Source of the DNA: Lacunisphaera sp.
GTDB lineage: Bacteria; Verrucomicrobiota; Verrucomicrobiia; Opitutales; Opitutaceae
Direction of reading: 5' to 3'
Assembly (NCBI GenBank): GCA_029945445.1
Contig: JAQSCO010000015.1
Coordinates: 206,066-270,065 of the forward strand
Length of the DNA stretch: 64,000 nt
Every line of letters starts with the position of its first letter. Position 1 is the stretch's first letter. Below the pieces are notes generated by a model. The model had not been told where the DNA came from and did no database searches. It saw only the letters and a list, made by a program, of their open reading frames with translations. This document shows positions 29,550-38,466 of this stretch, in pieces. The position numbers were made by a program, and so were the translations under genes.

Positions 29550-30917
29550 GGGCACGAAGGCGGATGGGAGTTGGAAAAAGAGGCCCAACTTGCGCCGCCC
29601 GTTTGCCCATGGCAAGCAGAACCTCGCCCGATCCCGCGCCAGCCGTCCCGCCGCGGGTTGCCCGCCTAAACCCCTGATACACCGTTGGGGTCTGCTGGCC
29701 GTCCCGTGTGCCCTGTTGAGGCCTGCTGGCATCCCAGGGTTCGTCCACCGGCCTCTGCCGGGGCGAATGTCCCCGCCTTCCCTCCCAAACGGTCAGCGCG
29801 CCAGGCCATGCTCAAGCTCGTGGTTCCGGGCAAAAGGTAACAGCCCAGCGCGCTGACAAAGGGGGAAAGGGGTCTCTACTAAAGATAAAGGCCCGGGCTC
29901 CTGACGGAACCCGGGCCAAAATCGGAGGTGGGTGCTCGCCACGCACTCTTCTCCATTCGCATCGCATTGGGCGCCTCGCTTTCGCGGGCCGGATGCTTCC
30001 CGACGCTACTCACCGCGGCATGCGATGCTGTCGGTCTCATAGCGGGACCGTCCCGGGCATTTCTGCGCCGGAATCTTTCGAGTGAGGCCTCTGCGCCCGG
30101 TTCGGTTCCATCTGCCGATGGTGAACTCGCCGGACGGGTGTTGGCACGCCTGCAACGTCTGCATTTCGCACCAGCACCTTGCCACGGGGACGGCCCCGGC
30201 TTTTGGCCGGGCGTTGGCCCCGCGGAACGGGTCTGACCTCTTACCTCTCAGGTTGCTTTCGACTTGCGGTTGGGTGACGCGGTTTTACGCGCCGCCCCAA
30301 GGAGGAGGTTTTGCGAGCTTTGCCAGACTCGCCCGCTCCCCGCTGCACCGTGCCCCTTTCGCGCCCAGCTTTTGAGGGCCGGGCCTTTTGGTGGGGTGGA
30401 CCCACCGGAACACTGCGCTGCGTCCTGGTTATACAGTAGCAACCGTAACCCTCTGGGTAACTGCATCAGTGCAAGGCCCGAAACTGGCCCTGGACCTGAC
30501 TCGACTCGGACGCGGTTTCTGACTTCGCGCCTCGCCGCACAGCTCCTTTGTCGCAAAACTGGATCGGCTGCGACGCCGTCCAGAGGAACTGGTGATATTT
30601 GCCTGCCATCGGCTCGCGCCGCGGAGGGGAGGACGGCACCAGTTGCCGTCCACCTTTGCCCGGTTGCCCGGGATTATCCCAGTCGCGCTCTCGGCGGGTT
30701 TTTCATGCCGCCGCGCTGCGACTGTTCTATCAAGGAACAACGAAAAAATGCGTCCGCCCGCAGGGAAAGTCACGGGTTTCTTCCTCTCAACTTATTCACC
30801 CGCTGCTGTCGGGCGTTTGCATCTGGCCGCGTGAATAACTTGTGCCCATCGCGTTGCTCGCCGGTTGTTCACAACGGCCCTTGCCACCGGGAGCTTCGCG
30901 GCTTTTAGGTGGGGCGC
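29550..30917. other. Long stretch without a convincing gene; possible minus-strand structured RNA
   Basis: About 1.37 kb lies between divergent typA and the helicase gene. Open frames exist on both strands but none has family resemblance; they are Arg/Pro/Ser/Ala-rich shadows. On the minus strand several short stems are capped by A-rich loops (for example CCGGCCAAAAGCCGG near 30200), and the segment ends at a strong terminator (29878-29917). I searched by eye for RNase P, tmRNA and SRP hallmarks and found none. Promoters of typA and hrpB must also lie here. Confidence 0.4.
29878..29917 (-). terminator. Strong intrinsic terminator in gene-free region
   Basis: Twelve-base-pair stem: GGCCCGGGTTCC and GGAGCCCGGGCC (minus strand, one G-T pair), loop GTCA, then TTTATCTTTAG. 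No annotated minus-strand gene lies upstream of it before 33 kb, so it may end a non-coding transcript. Confidence 0.75.
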
Positions 30918-33500
30918 ATGTCCCCGCGCGAACTCCCCATCTACGAACTCGAAGACCGCCTCCTCGCGGCCGTGCGGGGGCAGGGTCGGCTCATCGTCCA
31001 GGCGCCGACCGGCTCGGGCAAGTCCACGCAGGTGCCGCAGATGCTGCTCAACCACGGCCTGCTCGGCGACGGCGAGGTCGTCGTGCTCCAGCCGCGCCGG
31101 CTGGCGGCCCGCATGCTGGCCAAGCGCGTGGCCGAGGAAGTCGGCACGAAGCTGGGCGATGTGGTCGGCTACCAGATCCGGTTGGACTCGCGGATTTCCA
31201 AGGCGACGCGCATCCGCTTCGTGACCGAGGGCATCCTGCTCCGGCAGATGTCGTTTGAACCGTCGCTGCACGGCATCAGTGCCATCATCTTCGACGAGTT
31301 CCACGAGCGGCATCTCTACGGTGACATTTCGCTGGCTCGGGCGCTGCAGATCCAGCAGTCGACGCGGCCCGACCTGAAGCTGATCGTCATGTCGGCCACG
31401 CTCGACGCGGCGCTGCTGAAAAACTACCTCGCGCCGTGTGATGTCCTCACGTCGGAGGGCCGGACGTTTCCGGTGCAGATCGAATACTTGCCCAAGACGG
31501 TTGATTTCGAGCACGACCCGGTCTGGGCCGTCGCCGCCCGCGAGTGCGAGCGCGTCGCCGCGCAGACTAAGGGCGACATCCTCGTGTTCATGCCCGGCGC
31601 CTTTGAGATCAGCCGGACGGTGCAGGAGGTGCAGGGCTCGCATGCGTTGCGCGGGTTCATTTGCTTTCCGCTGCATGGCGAACTGCCGCCCGAGCAGCAG
31701 GACCGGGCCGTGGCGCGCTACGACACGCGCAAGATCATCGTCTCGACCAACGTCGCCGAGACTTCGCTGACGATCGACGGGGTCACGGTGGTGGTGGATT
31801 GCGGACTGGCGCGCGTCGCCCGCTTCGATCCGCACCGCGGCATCAACACGCTGCTCATCGAGAAAATTGCCATGGCCTCGTCCGACCAGCGCGCCGGCCG
31901 CGCCGGCCGCACGGCCCCGGGCGTCGCGGTGCGGCTCTGGACCGAGCGCGAGCACGCCCAGCGTCCGGCGCAGGAATTGCCCGAGGTCAAGCGCCTGGAC
32001 CTCGCGGAGGTGGTGCTGACCCTCAAGGCCGCCGGCATCGACGACATCTATAATTTCCCGTGGCTCGAGAAGCCGGAACCCAAGGCGCTCGAGCGCGCCG
32101 AGACCCTGCTGGAGGATCTGGGGGCGCTTGGAGGCGGGACGCCCTCGTCCCGCACGCGGGGTGAGGGCACCCCGCCTCCATCAAAGACCATCACCGAACT
32201 CGGTCGGAGGATGCTGCGCTTCCCGATGCACCCGCGCTACGCCCGGATGTTCCTGGCGGCGGAGGCCTACGGCTGCGTGCGCTCGGTGGCGCTCATGGCG
32301 GCGCTGACGCAGGGGCGGAATTTCCTGTTGCGCAACGTCGACAAACGCACGCAGGAGGCCCGCGACGATCTCTTTGGCGAGGAGCACGAGTCTGATTTCT
32401 TCCTGCTGATGCGCGCCTGGCGCTACGCCGACAAGGCCGGCTACAATCCGGACGCCTGCCGCCGGCTCGGCATCCACGTGCAGGGCGTGCGGCAGGTCGG
32501 GCCGCTGTTCGAGCAGTTCCTGGAAATCGCCGCGGCCGAGGGCTTGGACGTCGCCGAAAAACGCATCGACGGCGTGGCGGTGCGGAAGTGCGTGCTCGTG
32601 GGTTTCAGCGATCATCTGGCCCGTCGACTCGACAAGGGTACGCTGCGCTGCGAACTCGTGCACAAGCGCCGCGGCGTGCTGGCGCGCGAGAGCTGCATTG
32701 ACCAGGCACCGTTGCTCGTGTCCGCCGAGATCACGGAGATCGAGAGTCGTGGCGAGGTGAACGTGCTGCTGAACCTCTGCACGGCCATCGAGGAGCCGTG
32801 GCTCAAGGAATTGTTTCCGGCGGACTTCGTGGACGCCGGCGGCGTGACCTACGATGAAACCGCCCGGCGGGTGCTGGCACGGAAGGAGCGCCGCTTCCGC
32901 GACCTCGTGCTGGAGTCCAAGCAGACCGCCGAGGAACCGCCCGAGGGCGAGGCCGCGGTGCTCCTCGCCCGCGAGGTCATGGCCGGCCGGATCACGCTCA
33001 CCGAATGGAACGAGGCGGTCGAGCAGTGGATCATCCGCGTCAACTGCCTCGCCAAATGGTGGCCCGAGCTGGAGGTGAACCCGATCACCGACGCCGACCG
33101 GGCCACACTCATCGAGCAGATTTGCTACGGCAGCCACGGCGCCCGTGAATTGAAGGACAAGCCCGTCATGCCCGTCCTCCGCGACTGGCTGCTGGCCGAG
33201 CAATTGGCCGTGCTCGACGATTACCTGCCGGAGCGCCTCATCATGGCCAACGGCCGCAAGGCACGCCTCACCTACACGAAGGACGGTCCGCCGGTCCTGA
33301 GCGCGCGCATCCAGGAACTCTACGGCGTCTCCTCAAAGTTCACCCTCGACCACGGCCGGGTCCCGGTGAAGATCGAGGTGCTAGCCCCCAACCAGCGCCC
33401 GATCCAAGTGACGGACGACCTGAGCAATTTCTGGCGCGAGCAATACCCGAAGATCAAGACCGAGCTGTCTCGCCGCTATCCTCGGCACGAGTGGCGCTAG
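30918..33500 (+). CDS. hrpB: ATP-dependent helicase HrpB (DEAH/RHA family)
   Basis: 860 residues from the ATG at 30918, with AGGTGGGG a few bases upstream. Walker A is VQAPTGSGKSTQVPQ, motif II is IIFDEFHERHL (DEFH, as in HrpB), motif III is MSATLD, and motif VI is SSDQRAGRAGRTAPG. The helicase-associated and HrpB C-terminal domains follow, ending RRYPRHEWR. Around residues 405-422 a short Gly/Pro/Thr/Ser/Arg insertion is encoded by a palindromic element (32130-32179). Three further copies of its 3' end lie downstream, bounding accessory genes. Confidence 0.94.
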   Translation: MSPRELPIYELEDRLLAAVRGQGRLIVQAPTGSGKSTQVPQMLLNHGLLGDGEVVVLQPRRLAARMLAKRVAEEVGTKLGDVVGYQIRLDSRISKATRIRFVTEGILLRQMSFEPSLHGISAIIFDEFHERHLYGDISLARALQIQQSTRPDLKLIVMSATLDAALLKNYLAPCDVLTSEGRTFPVQIEYLPKTVDFEHDPVWAVAARECERVAAQTKGDILVFMPGAFEISRTVQEVQGSHALRGFICFPLHGELPPEQQDRAVARYDTRKIIVSTNVAETSLTIDGVTVVVDCGLARVARFDPHRGINTLLIEKIAMASSDQRAGRAGRTAPGVAVRLWTEREHAQRPAQELPEVKRLDLAEVVLTLKAAGIDDIYNFPWLEKPEPKALERAETLLEDLGALGGGTPSSRTRGEGTPPPSKTITELGRRMLRFPMHPRYARMFLAAEAYGCVRSVALMAALTQGRNFLLRNVDKRTQEARDDLFGEEHESDFFLLMRAWRYADKAGYNPDACRRLGIHVQGVRQVGPLFEQFLEIAAAEGLDVAEKRIDGVAVRKCVLVGFSDHLARRLDKGTLRCELVHKRRGVLARESCIDQAPLLVSAEITEIESRGEVNVLLNLCTAIEEPWLKELFPADFVDAGGVTYDETARRVLARKERRFRDLVLESKQTAEEPPEGEAAVLLAREVMAGRITLTEWNEAVEQWIIRVNCLAKWWPELEVNPITDADRATLIEQICYGSHGARELKDKPVMPVLRDWLLAEQLAVLDDYLPERLIMANGRKARLTYTKDGPPVLSARIQELYGVSSKFTLDHGRVPVKIEVLAPNQRPIQVTDDLSNFWREQYPKIKTELSRRYPRHEWR
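32130..32179. repeat. Three-way-junction palindrome inside hrpB
   Basis: Outer arms GGAG/CTCC enclose two perfect hairpins: GCGGGAC with GTCCCGC, and GCGGGGTG with CACCCCGC. It keeps the reading frame and adds a low-complexity stretch (GGGTPSSRTRGEGTPPPS) to the helicase. The same double-hairpin architecture occurs after ppc and after secDF. Confidence 0.8.
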
Positions 33501-33542
33501 GGCCGGCAGACCGAGCGAGGCGAGCGAATGACATCAGATTCT

Positions 33543-34976
33543 TCATGATATAGCAGACTGCTGCGCCTGCTGTTTTAGCATTTGGATGATGACTTTGCGC
33601 GCGGCTGAAACCTCCTGGGCTGTGTGGAGTAACCCATCGAAGATCCCCTGAGCATTGCCTTTAGGTAGTGATTTCAGGTGGGCGCTGAGGTCAAAAAAAA
33701 CGGCCTCAGTCAATAATTGGAGATATCCGGTATTTTTCGCAATCCACTCGCCGACCAAGGGTGCTTTCGGTTGCACTGGGCGCGGAACCTCAGGGATCGT
33801 CGAGACCGACAGGGTGGAGGTATCTTTTCCCTGCGCATGGTCGATGCTGCTTTGCGCCGTGGTTTTGTAATAGGCGTAATGAATGCTATTGGCAGTCTTT
33901 TGCGCGCTTGCAATGTCACCAGCCCTTACTTGCGCAAGAACGAGCTCACATTGCGCACCCGAATTGAGTATTCTGCTCATGGCTTTACCACTTGTCCCGG
34001 TGTTCAAAACATCCTCTTCCTTCATGTTTTCCGTAAGAGTGATGATGTGGTTTATCGTTTGCTGTGCGTCGGAGACAAAATCGGCCTTCGCTTGTGCCGT
34101 GGCGATTTCACGCATTTCTTCTTCCTCATCACCCGATGTGTCGACCTCCCTGATTTTCTCGACGATCGTATACGCTTCAGCCAAACTGGCTCGGGCACCA
34201 GCGAAGTCTTGGGCTTTACTTTGCGCGATCGCGATGCTCCTCAGTGCCCTGCTCTTCATGGCTGACTTCCCGATCGAATTGGCCGAGTTCTGCGCACCTG
34301 CGATGTTACCGGCTTCTGCTTGTGCCTTGGCGATGGCTGCTTGTGCCCTGGTTTTATAGTAAGCGTCTTTTATCGAACCGGCGGTTCTTTGGGCGTCTGG
34401 AATGTCACCGGCCTTCACCTGCACCTCGGCAATGAGATAATGCGTCTGGCTCTTCCGGCTGGCGTCTTTGATGGAATCGACGACTTCGAAGGCCATCTCA
34501 AAGTCCCCGCTTTGCGCCCAGAGCTCTGCGACGTATAGCAGGGCAAGATCTCGACTGGAGTCGTCCACAAACTGCTTGGCTGCATCTTCCGCTGTGCGGA
34601 TTAAGCGCGAGAGATCGCCTAGGTTTTTCACATCCAGCACAGCGATCTGTTCTTTCACCGCCGCGGCGTTGGCAGCAGCCGGACTGGCGGCGAGATAGGC
34701 GCCGAACCACGCCATCGCTCGAAGCTCGCGCCCTGGAATTTTCGATTCGGCGAGCCCCAGATTCAGGTAGATGATCGGGGCATCAGGGGCCAGTTTGCGG
34801 GCTTCCTCAAAATAGCGGATTGCCAGCAGGTAGTCGGGCACCTTGGCGGCAATGACGCCTTTGCTCAGCGCCTCCTGGGCGGCGGGTGGGAGCGACGGCG
34901 CGGTGGTCTGGGCGGGCAAGGCGCCGGCAAAGCAGAGCAGCAGAGCAAGTGTCCGAGCGTGTCGGGCGAGTGGCAT
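33543..34976 (-). CDS. Secreted helical-repeat protein (module A of the hrpB 3' array)
   Basis: 477 residues with a signal peptide (TLALLLCFAGALPAQ). One TPR-like pair near residues 45-80 (PDYLLAIRYFEEARKLAP) is followed by about five repeats of roughly 33 residues with the pattern AxxxIAxAQxxAGDxxxAQ (for example AIAKAQAEAGNIAGAQNSA). This predicts an alpha-solenoid in the periplasm for protein contacts. GC is clearly lower than in flanking genes. It starts 49 bases after the stop of the next TPR gene on the same strand, so the two form an operon. Function unknown. Confidence 0.78.
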   Translation of the reverse strand: MPLARHARTLALLLCFAGALPAQTTAPSLPPAAQEALSKGVIAAKVPDYLLAIRYFEEARKLAPDAPIIYLNLGLAESKIPGRELRAMAWFGAYLAASPAAANAAAVKEQIAVLDVKNLGDLSRLIRTAEDAAKQFVDDSSRDLALLYVAELWAQSGDFEMAFEVVDSIKDASRKSQTHYLIAEVQVKAGDIPDAQRTAGSIKDAYYKTRAQAAIAKAQAEAGNIAGAQNSANSIGKSAMKSRALRSIAIAQSKAQDFAGARASLAEAYTIVEKIREVDTSGDEEEEMREIATAQAKADFVSDAQQTINHIITLTENMKEEDVLNTGTSGKAMSRILNSGAQCELVLAQVRAGDIASAQKTANSIHYAYYKTTAQSSIDHAQGKDTSTLSVSTIPEVPRPVQPKAPLVGEWIAKNTGYLQLLTEAVFFDLSAHLKSLPKGNAQGIFDGLLHTAQEVSAARKVIIQMLKQQAQQSAIS

Positions 34977-35025
34977 AGGGGTTAGGGAGAGTAGACGTTC
35001 ACCGGGATATCAGTCTGAAAAGATT

Positions 35026-36438
35026 TCATCCCTTTCCACCGAGAATCACCTCATCGGCGGTGGCAGAACCACCAACGCCATCACTCGTATCCTTTTTGTG
35101 AGTGTTGGTATATTCAGTCAGCGCCTTCCGAAATTGCGCATCCAATTCCTCCTTGGAGTATCCTTCTCCCTGGTAGGCTTTATTACGAGCCAAGCTGCGG
35201 GCCACTGTAGTGGCTTGGTCAATTTTGCCCGATTTGACCAAAGCATCAACCCGGGCCCTTGCCGCCATCTGCGTTGCGGCTGAGCGTGCGATGATATCTT
35301 CATCCGGTCTGGCGCCGGAGCCGCCTGAGACAATTGTTGGCTCAGGTGTGGAAAGGTTGGGGGAGTCAGGAGCACGCGGTGTCGCACTATGGCCGGTCTG
35401 ATTGTTAGTATTGCCGCTTGGTGCCCCGGACAAAAACTCTTCGACCAATTTTTCTTCAAGGATCTTATCGATTTGGGCCATCGTCGCTGCCGTAGCGGCA
35501 TCAACTGGCTTATCGGCCGGGCTCGTGTTCCTTTGCATAGTGTAGTCCGCGAGATCAACCAGGCGGCGAAGGCCTGGGTCGCCGGGCTCACGGAGAAGCG
35601 CGTCTTGGAACCAAGCTCGGGCGACTTTCCAGTCGTGATCGGCTATCGCTTGAAACCCCTTGCGCACACGATTGCCCGCCGGTGTGTGCGGTATGGTCTC
35701 TTCGACTGACTTTGGCAGGCCGGAGGGCACGTTGCGCGCATCCACCACCATGGGGTCGGTGTTCGGCAACTCGGCGATGGTTGTGGTAAAATCAAGGCCA
35801 TTGCTGGTGGGGTTGGTGGGGCGTGTATTGCCTCCATCAAAATCAAGACCACCAGCGGCGGGTGCGACATTGGGGGTGGCAGTTAACGATAGCGCCAGAG
35901 CTTGAATGGATTGATTCATCCGCTGTGCAGCCCCGACACTTTGCTGTTTGGCTCGTAGATCCTCAGCAGCCTGCCGCTGGTGCCTCTGCGCGTCTTCAAA
36001 CTGCTGCCGAGCAATGGTCAGGTTTTTCTGAAAGACCGTGTCGTTAGGTTCCAAACGGACAGCCTTTTCAAAGGCAGCGAGGGCATTCGCATAATCGCCA
36101 TTATTGTAGGACTGCACCCCTGCCGTATTGGCGTCATTGGCTTGTTTCTCTCGGGCCTCCTGTCTCTTCTCCTTCATCTTGCTGAAAAAATTGAAGATGT
36201 TGGGCCGGTTCGGATCGTAATTGTAGTTGCCGGATTGGCTCGAATTCGATCCAGCCGCGCAACCGGGGCACGAGGCTCCTTTGTAATTCCCATGCTTTGA
36301 GCACCAGCCGTAACCCATGTCCTTGCCCTCAGGAATAGGAATATCACTCGCCGTCAGCGAAACGAAACTCGTCGCGCACACTGCCACCAGACAAGTAAAT
36401 CGGGTCCAACGCCAACCAGTGATGTTGAAACGATTCAT
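35026..36438 (-). CDS. Secreted TPR protein with Cys/His cluster (module A)
   Basis: 470 residues with an N-terminal hydrophobic leader. After it comes a possible metal knuckle, CSKHGNYKGASCPGC. A charged helix (about 85-100) leads into a TPR unit (SYNNGDYANALAAFEKAVRL near 110), then a long Gln/Arg-rich helix, a low-complexity Asn/Thr/Pro region and a second TPR-like pair near 265-290. GC is near 50 percent, unlike the surrounding roughly 65 percent. It is the upstream gene of the module A pair. No known family. Confidence 0.75.
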   Translation of the reverse strand: MNRFNITGWRWTRFTCLVAVCATSFVSLTASDIPIPEGKDMGYGWCSKHGNYKGASCPGCAAGSNSSQSGNYNYDPNRPNIFNFFSKMKEKRQEAREKQANDANTAGVQSYNNGDYANALAAFEKAVRLEPNDTVFQKNLTIARQQFEDAQRHQRQAAEDLRAKQQSVGAAQRMNQSIQALALSLTATPNVAPAAGGLDFDGGNTRPTNPTSNGLDFTTTIAELPNTDPMVVDARNVPSGLPKSVEETIPHTPAGNRVRKGFQAIADHDWKVARAWFQDALLREPGDPGLRRLVDLADYTMQRNTSPADKPVDAATAATMAQIDKILEEKLVEEFLSGAPSGNTNNQTGHSATPRAPDSPNLSTPEPTIVSGGSGARPDEDIIARSAATQMAARARVDALVKSGKIDQATTVARSLARNKAYQGEGYSKEELDAQFRKALTEYTNTHKKDTSDGVGGSATADEVILGGKG

Positions 36439-36567
36439 TGGTAGGTAGCGATGCCGTCACGAAACCTTTTCGGATAAGTTATGACAAGGGAGATCAGGAC
36501 TGGATGCGCACTAGTATGGATGCTGATATATGGAGCAATGGATGCGCTGTCAGTTTTAGCGCATCAG

Positions 36568-36594
36568 CGGTATCCGCGGCATGAGTGGCGTTAA
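36568..36594 (+). repeat. Short copy of the hrpB 3' end (RYPRHEWR-stop)
   Basis: The 27 bases encode RYPRHEWR and TAA in frame, the last eight codons of hrpB, with different synonymous codons and a different stop from the intact gene. It separates module A from module B. It is the smallest of the four copies and may mark the recombination core. Confidence 0.75.
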
Positions 36595-36605
36595 GGCGGC
36601 CGGTC

Positions 36606-37070
36606 CTATGGCTTCTCCCACTTGGACGGCACGTTCGGGTCGTCGGCGCCGAGGGTGTCGCGCATGAACCAGCGCATGCCGTCAATCCGGTCACCCCTGT
36701 CGCGGGTGATGGCTTTAAGGCGGTCCATCATTTTGAACAGTCCCTCGGGGGTGTGCAGTTCCGCCCGGAGGGGATCGTGTTGCATCGCCTCAGCCAGCGC
36801 CTTCACGTCCTCTGACTTGGCCTGATGCTGGAGCAGGTTGTTGGCCACCGCGGTTCTGAGCAGCCCGAACGCCGTGTGCCATTGGGCAGCGGTGAATCCC
36901 GGCGGTGGTTGCTTGGCCAGCTGGTCAAAATCCGCGTAGATGGAATTCATGGCCGCGTAATGGGAGCGCATTGCCATGAGCTTCCAACTGAACACGCCGC
37001 CGGCCGCGAGCAAGCCCGCCAGCAGGATCCCGCCGAGCACCTTGAGGCCAAATCGCAGGTTCGGGTGCAT
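36606..37070 (-). CDS. Small single-pass membrane protein (module B)
   Basis: 154 residues from the ATG at 37070 (MHPNLRFGLKVLGGILLAGLL). One membrane helix at about 10-30 is followed by a soluble helical domain (YADFDQLAKQPPPGFTAAQW, then MMDRLKAITRDRGDRI). No family is recognised. The gene fills the space between two hrpB 3'-end copies, with 11 bases to the left copy and 42 to the right one. Confidence 0.68.
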   Translation of the reverse strand: MHPNLRFGLKVLGGILLAGLLAAGGVFSWKLMAMRSHYAAMNSIYADFDQLAKQPPPGFTAAQWHTAFGLLRTAVANNLLQHQAKSEDVKALAEAMQHDPLRAELHTPEGLFKMMDRLKAITRDRGDRIDGMRWFMRDTLGADDPNVPSKWEKP

Positions 37071-37112
37071 GGCGGTATGAAACCGGATTATCGCCCGCTG
37101 TCGAGGTTGGTG

Positions 37113-37247
37113 GTGAAGATCGAGGTGCTCGCCCCCAACCAGCGCCCCATCCAGGTGACCGACGACCTGAGCAACTTCTGGCGCGAGCAATATCCGAAGA
37201 TCAAGCCCGAGCTGTCTCGGCGTTACCCACGCCACGAGTGGCGGTGA
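37113..37247 (+). pseudogene. Fragment of hrpB 3' end (44 codons plus stop)
   Basis: Encodes VKIEVLAPNQRPIQV through RRYPRHEWR and TGA. Only one residue (Thr to Pro) differs from the intact HrpB end, while about a dozen other codons differ silently. There is no start or upstream helicase sequence, so this is a displaced end, not a gene. Confidence 0.85.
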
Positions 37248-37298
37248 CATGGACAGAACGGACTGCGGTGAGGCATCGGTGGCCGCAGCCGGGTGGGC

Positions 37299-38459
37299 TT
37301 ATGCCAGCGCCTCGTCGCTGGTGACGAGTTCGGCGAGGCCGATGGCCTCGATGCGCTCGGCGAGCGGATGCCGGTGCACGCCGGGATGCACGACCCACAG
37401 GTGGTCGAGTTTGAGGTCGGCCAGGGCGATGCGCATGGACTTGGTGGTGGTCGGGGTGTCGGTGAACTTGAACTCAAACCCGATGCGGCGGCCATTGCGC
37501 AGCAGGAGCAAATCTAGCTCCGCTCCGGCGTGGGTGGCCCAGAAGTAGGCGTCGCGGGTGGGGAAACGGGCCAGCACCTCTTCCACGGCAAAACCTTCCC
37601 ACGAGGCACCCAGTTTGGGGTGCGAGAGGAGTGCGCGGCGGTCGGCGAGACCCATGAGCGTGTGGAAAATTCCGCTGTCGCGGATGTAGATTTTGGGTGC
37701 CTTGGTCTGGCGTTTGCCGACGTTTTCAAACCAGGGGGCAAGTTGACGCACAAAGAGCGCGCCGGTGAGCGCGTCGAGGTAGGTGCGCGTGGTCTGATCG
37801 CTCACGCCGAGGGAGCGACCCAGTTCGGAGGCATTCCACGTCTGCCCGTGGTAGTGTGCGAGCATGGTCCAGAAGCGCTGCACCGCCGCGGCGGGCAGGT
37901 TGAAGCCGAGCTGTCCGAGATCGCGCTCGACGAAGGTGCGCACAAAGTCGGCCCGCCAGCCGGCGCTCTGGGCTTCGCTGGCCGCGAGAAAGGAGCGGGG
38001 GAAACCACCGCGCCGCCACAGTCGCTCCAACTGGGCTGGGCCGACCTCGGCGAGCGTGAAGCCGGCCAGATCGATAAACGCCATGCGTCCGGCCAAGGTT
38101 TCGGAGGATTGCTGGAGGAGGTCGACGGAGGCGCTGCCCAGCACGAGAAAGCGCGCCGGGAGCGGCTGGCGGTCCGCAAGCACGCGCAGCACCGGGAACA
38201 ACTCCGGGCGGCGCTGCACTTCATCGAGCACCACCAGTCCGCGGAAGCCCGCCAGTGCCTGCATCGGCTCCGCGAGCACGGCCAGATCCGCGGGGTTTTC
38301 CAGGTCGAGAAAAGTGGGGCGGCGGCTCCCGGCGGCGATCTGGCGCGCGAGGGTGGACTTGCCGCACTGGCGCGGGCCCAGCAGGGCGACCACCGGATTT
38401 TTCGTGAGGGCGCGGCGGACGGCCGCCGCCACGGAATCACGAGGGATGGGGGGCTTCAT
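37299..38459 (-). CDS. AAA ATPase with DUF4143 C-terminal domain (module C)
   Basis: 386 residues from the ATG at 38459 (MKPPIPRDSVAAAVRR). Walker A is LLGPRQCGKSTLA, Walker B is GLVVLDEVQRRPE, followed by the sensor LVLGSAS. The C-terminal DUF4143 half has the family's winged helix and a nuclease-like end (GAELDLLLLRNGRRIGFEFK, similar to a PD-(D/E)xK D...ExK pattern). These orphan ATPases are patchily distributed and their function is unknown. A perfect palindrome lies just upstream of the start. Confidence 0.88.
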   Translation of the reverse strand: MKPPIPRDSVAAAVRRALTKNPVVALLGPRQCGKSTLARQIAAGSRRPTFLDLENPADLAVLAEPMQALAGFRGLVVLDEVQRRPELFPVLRVLADRQPLPARFLVLGSASVDLLQQSSETLAGRMAFIDLAGFTLAEVGPAQLERLWRRGGFPRSFLAASEAQSAGWRADFVRTFVERDLGQLGFNLPAAAVQRFWTMLAHYHGQTWNASELGRSLGVSDQTTRTYLDALTGALFVRQLAPWFENVGKRQTKAPKIYIRDSGIFHTLMGLADRRALLSHPKLGASWEGFAVEEVLARFPTRDAYFWATHAGAELDLLLLRNGRRIGFEFKFTDTPTTTKSMRIALADLKLDHLWVVHPGVHRHPLAERIEAIGLAELVTSDEALA

Positions 38460-38466
38460 TGTTCTC

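Noticed and set aside
30429-30773. Minus-strand open frame with a good AGAGGA ribosome site and GTG start
   Set aside because: The protein (Ser/Arg-rich, no predicted fold) resembles translated noncoding sequence; kept only as part of the possible RNA region.
29918-30900. RNase P RNA, tmRNA or SRP RNA on the minus strand
   Set aside because: I looked for GGAAAGTCCGGG, the ACAGAA...GGCTTA end, the tmRNA start and tag reading frame, and the SRP loop; none was found.
30264-30908. 214-codon plus-strand open frame in the gene-free region
   Set aside because: Composition is Arg/Pro/Cys-rich without domains or a plausible leader, and it runs into the hrpB ribosome-binding region; typical of a shadow in GC-rich noncoding DNA.
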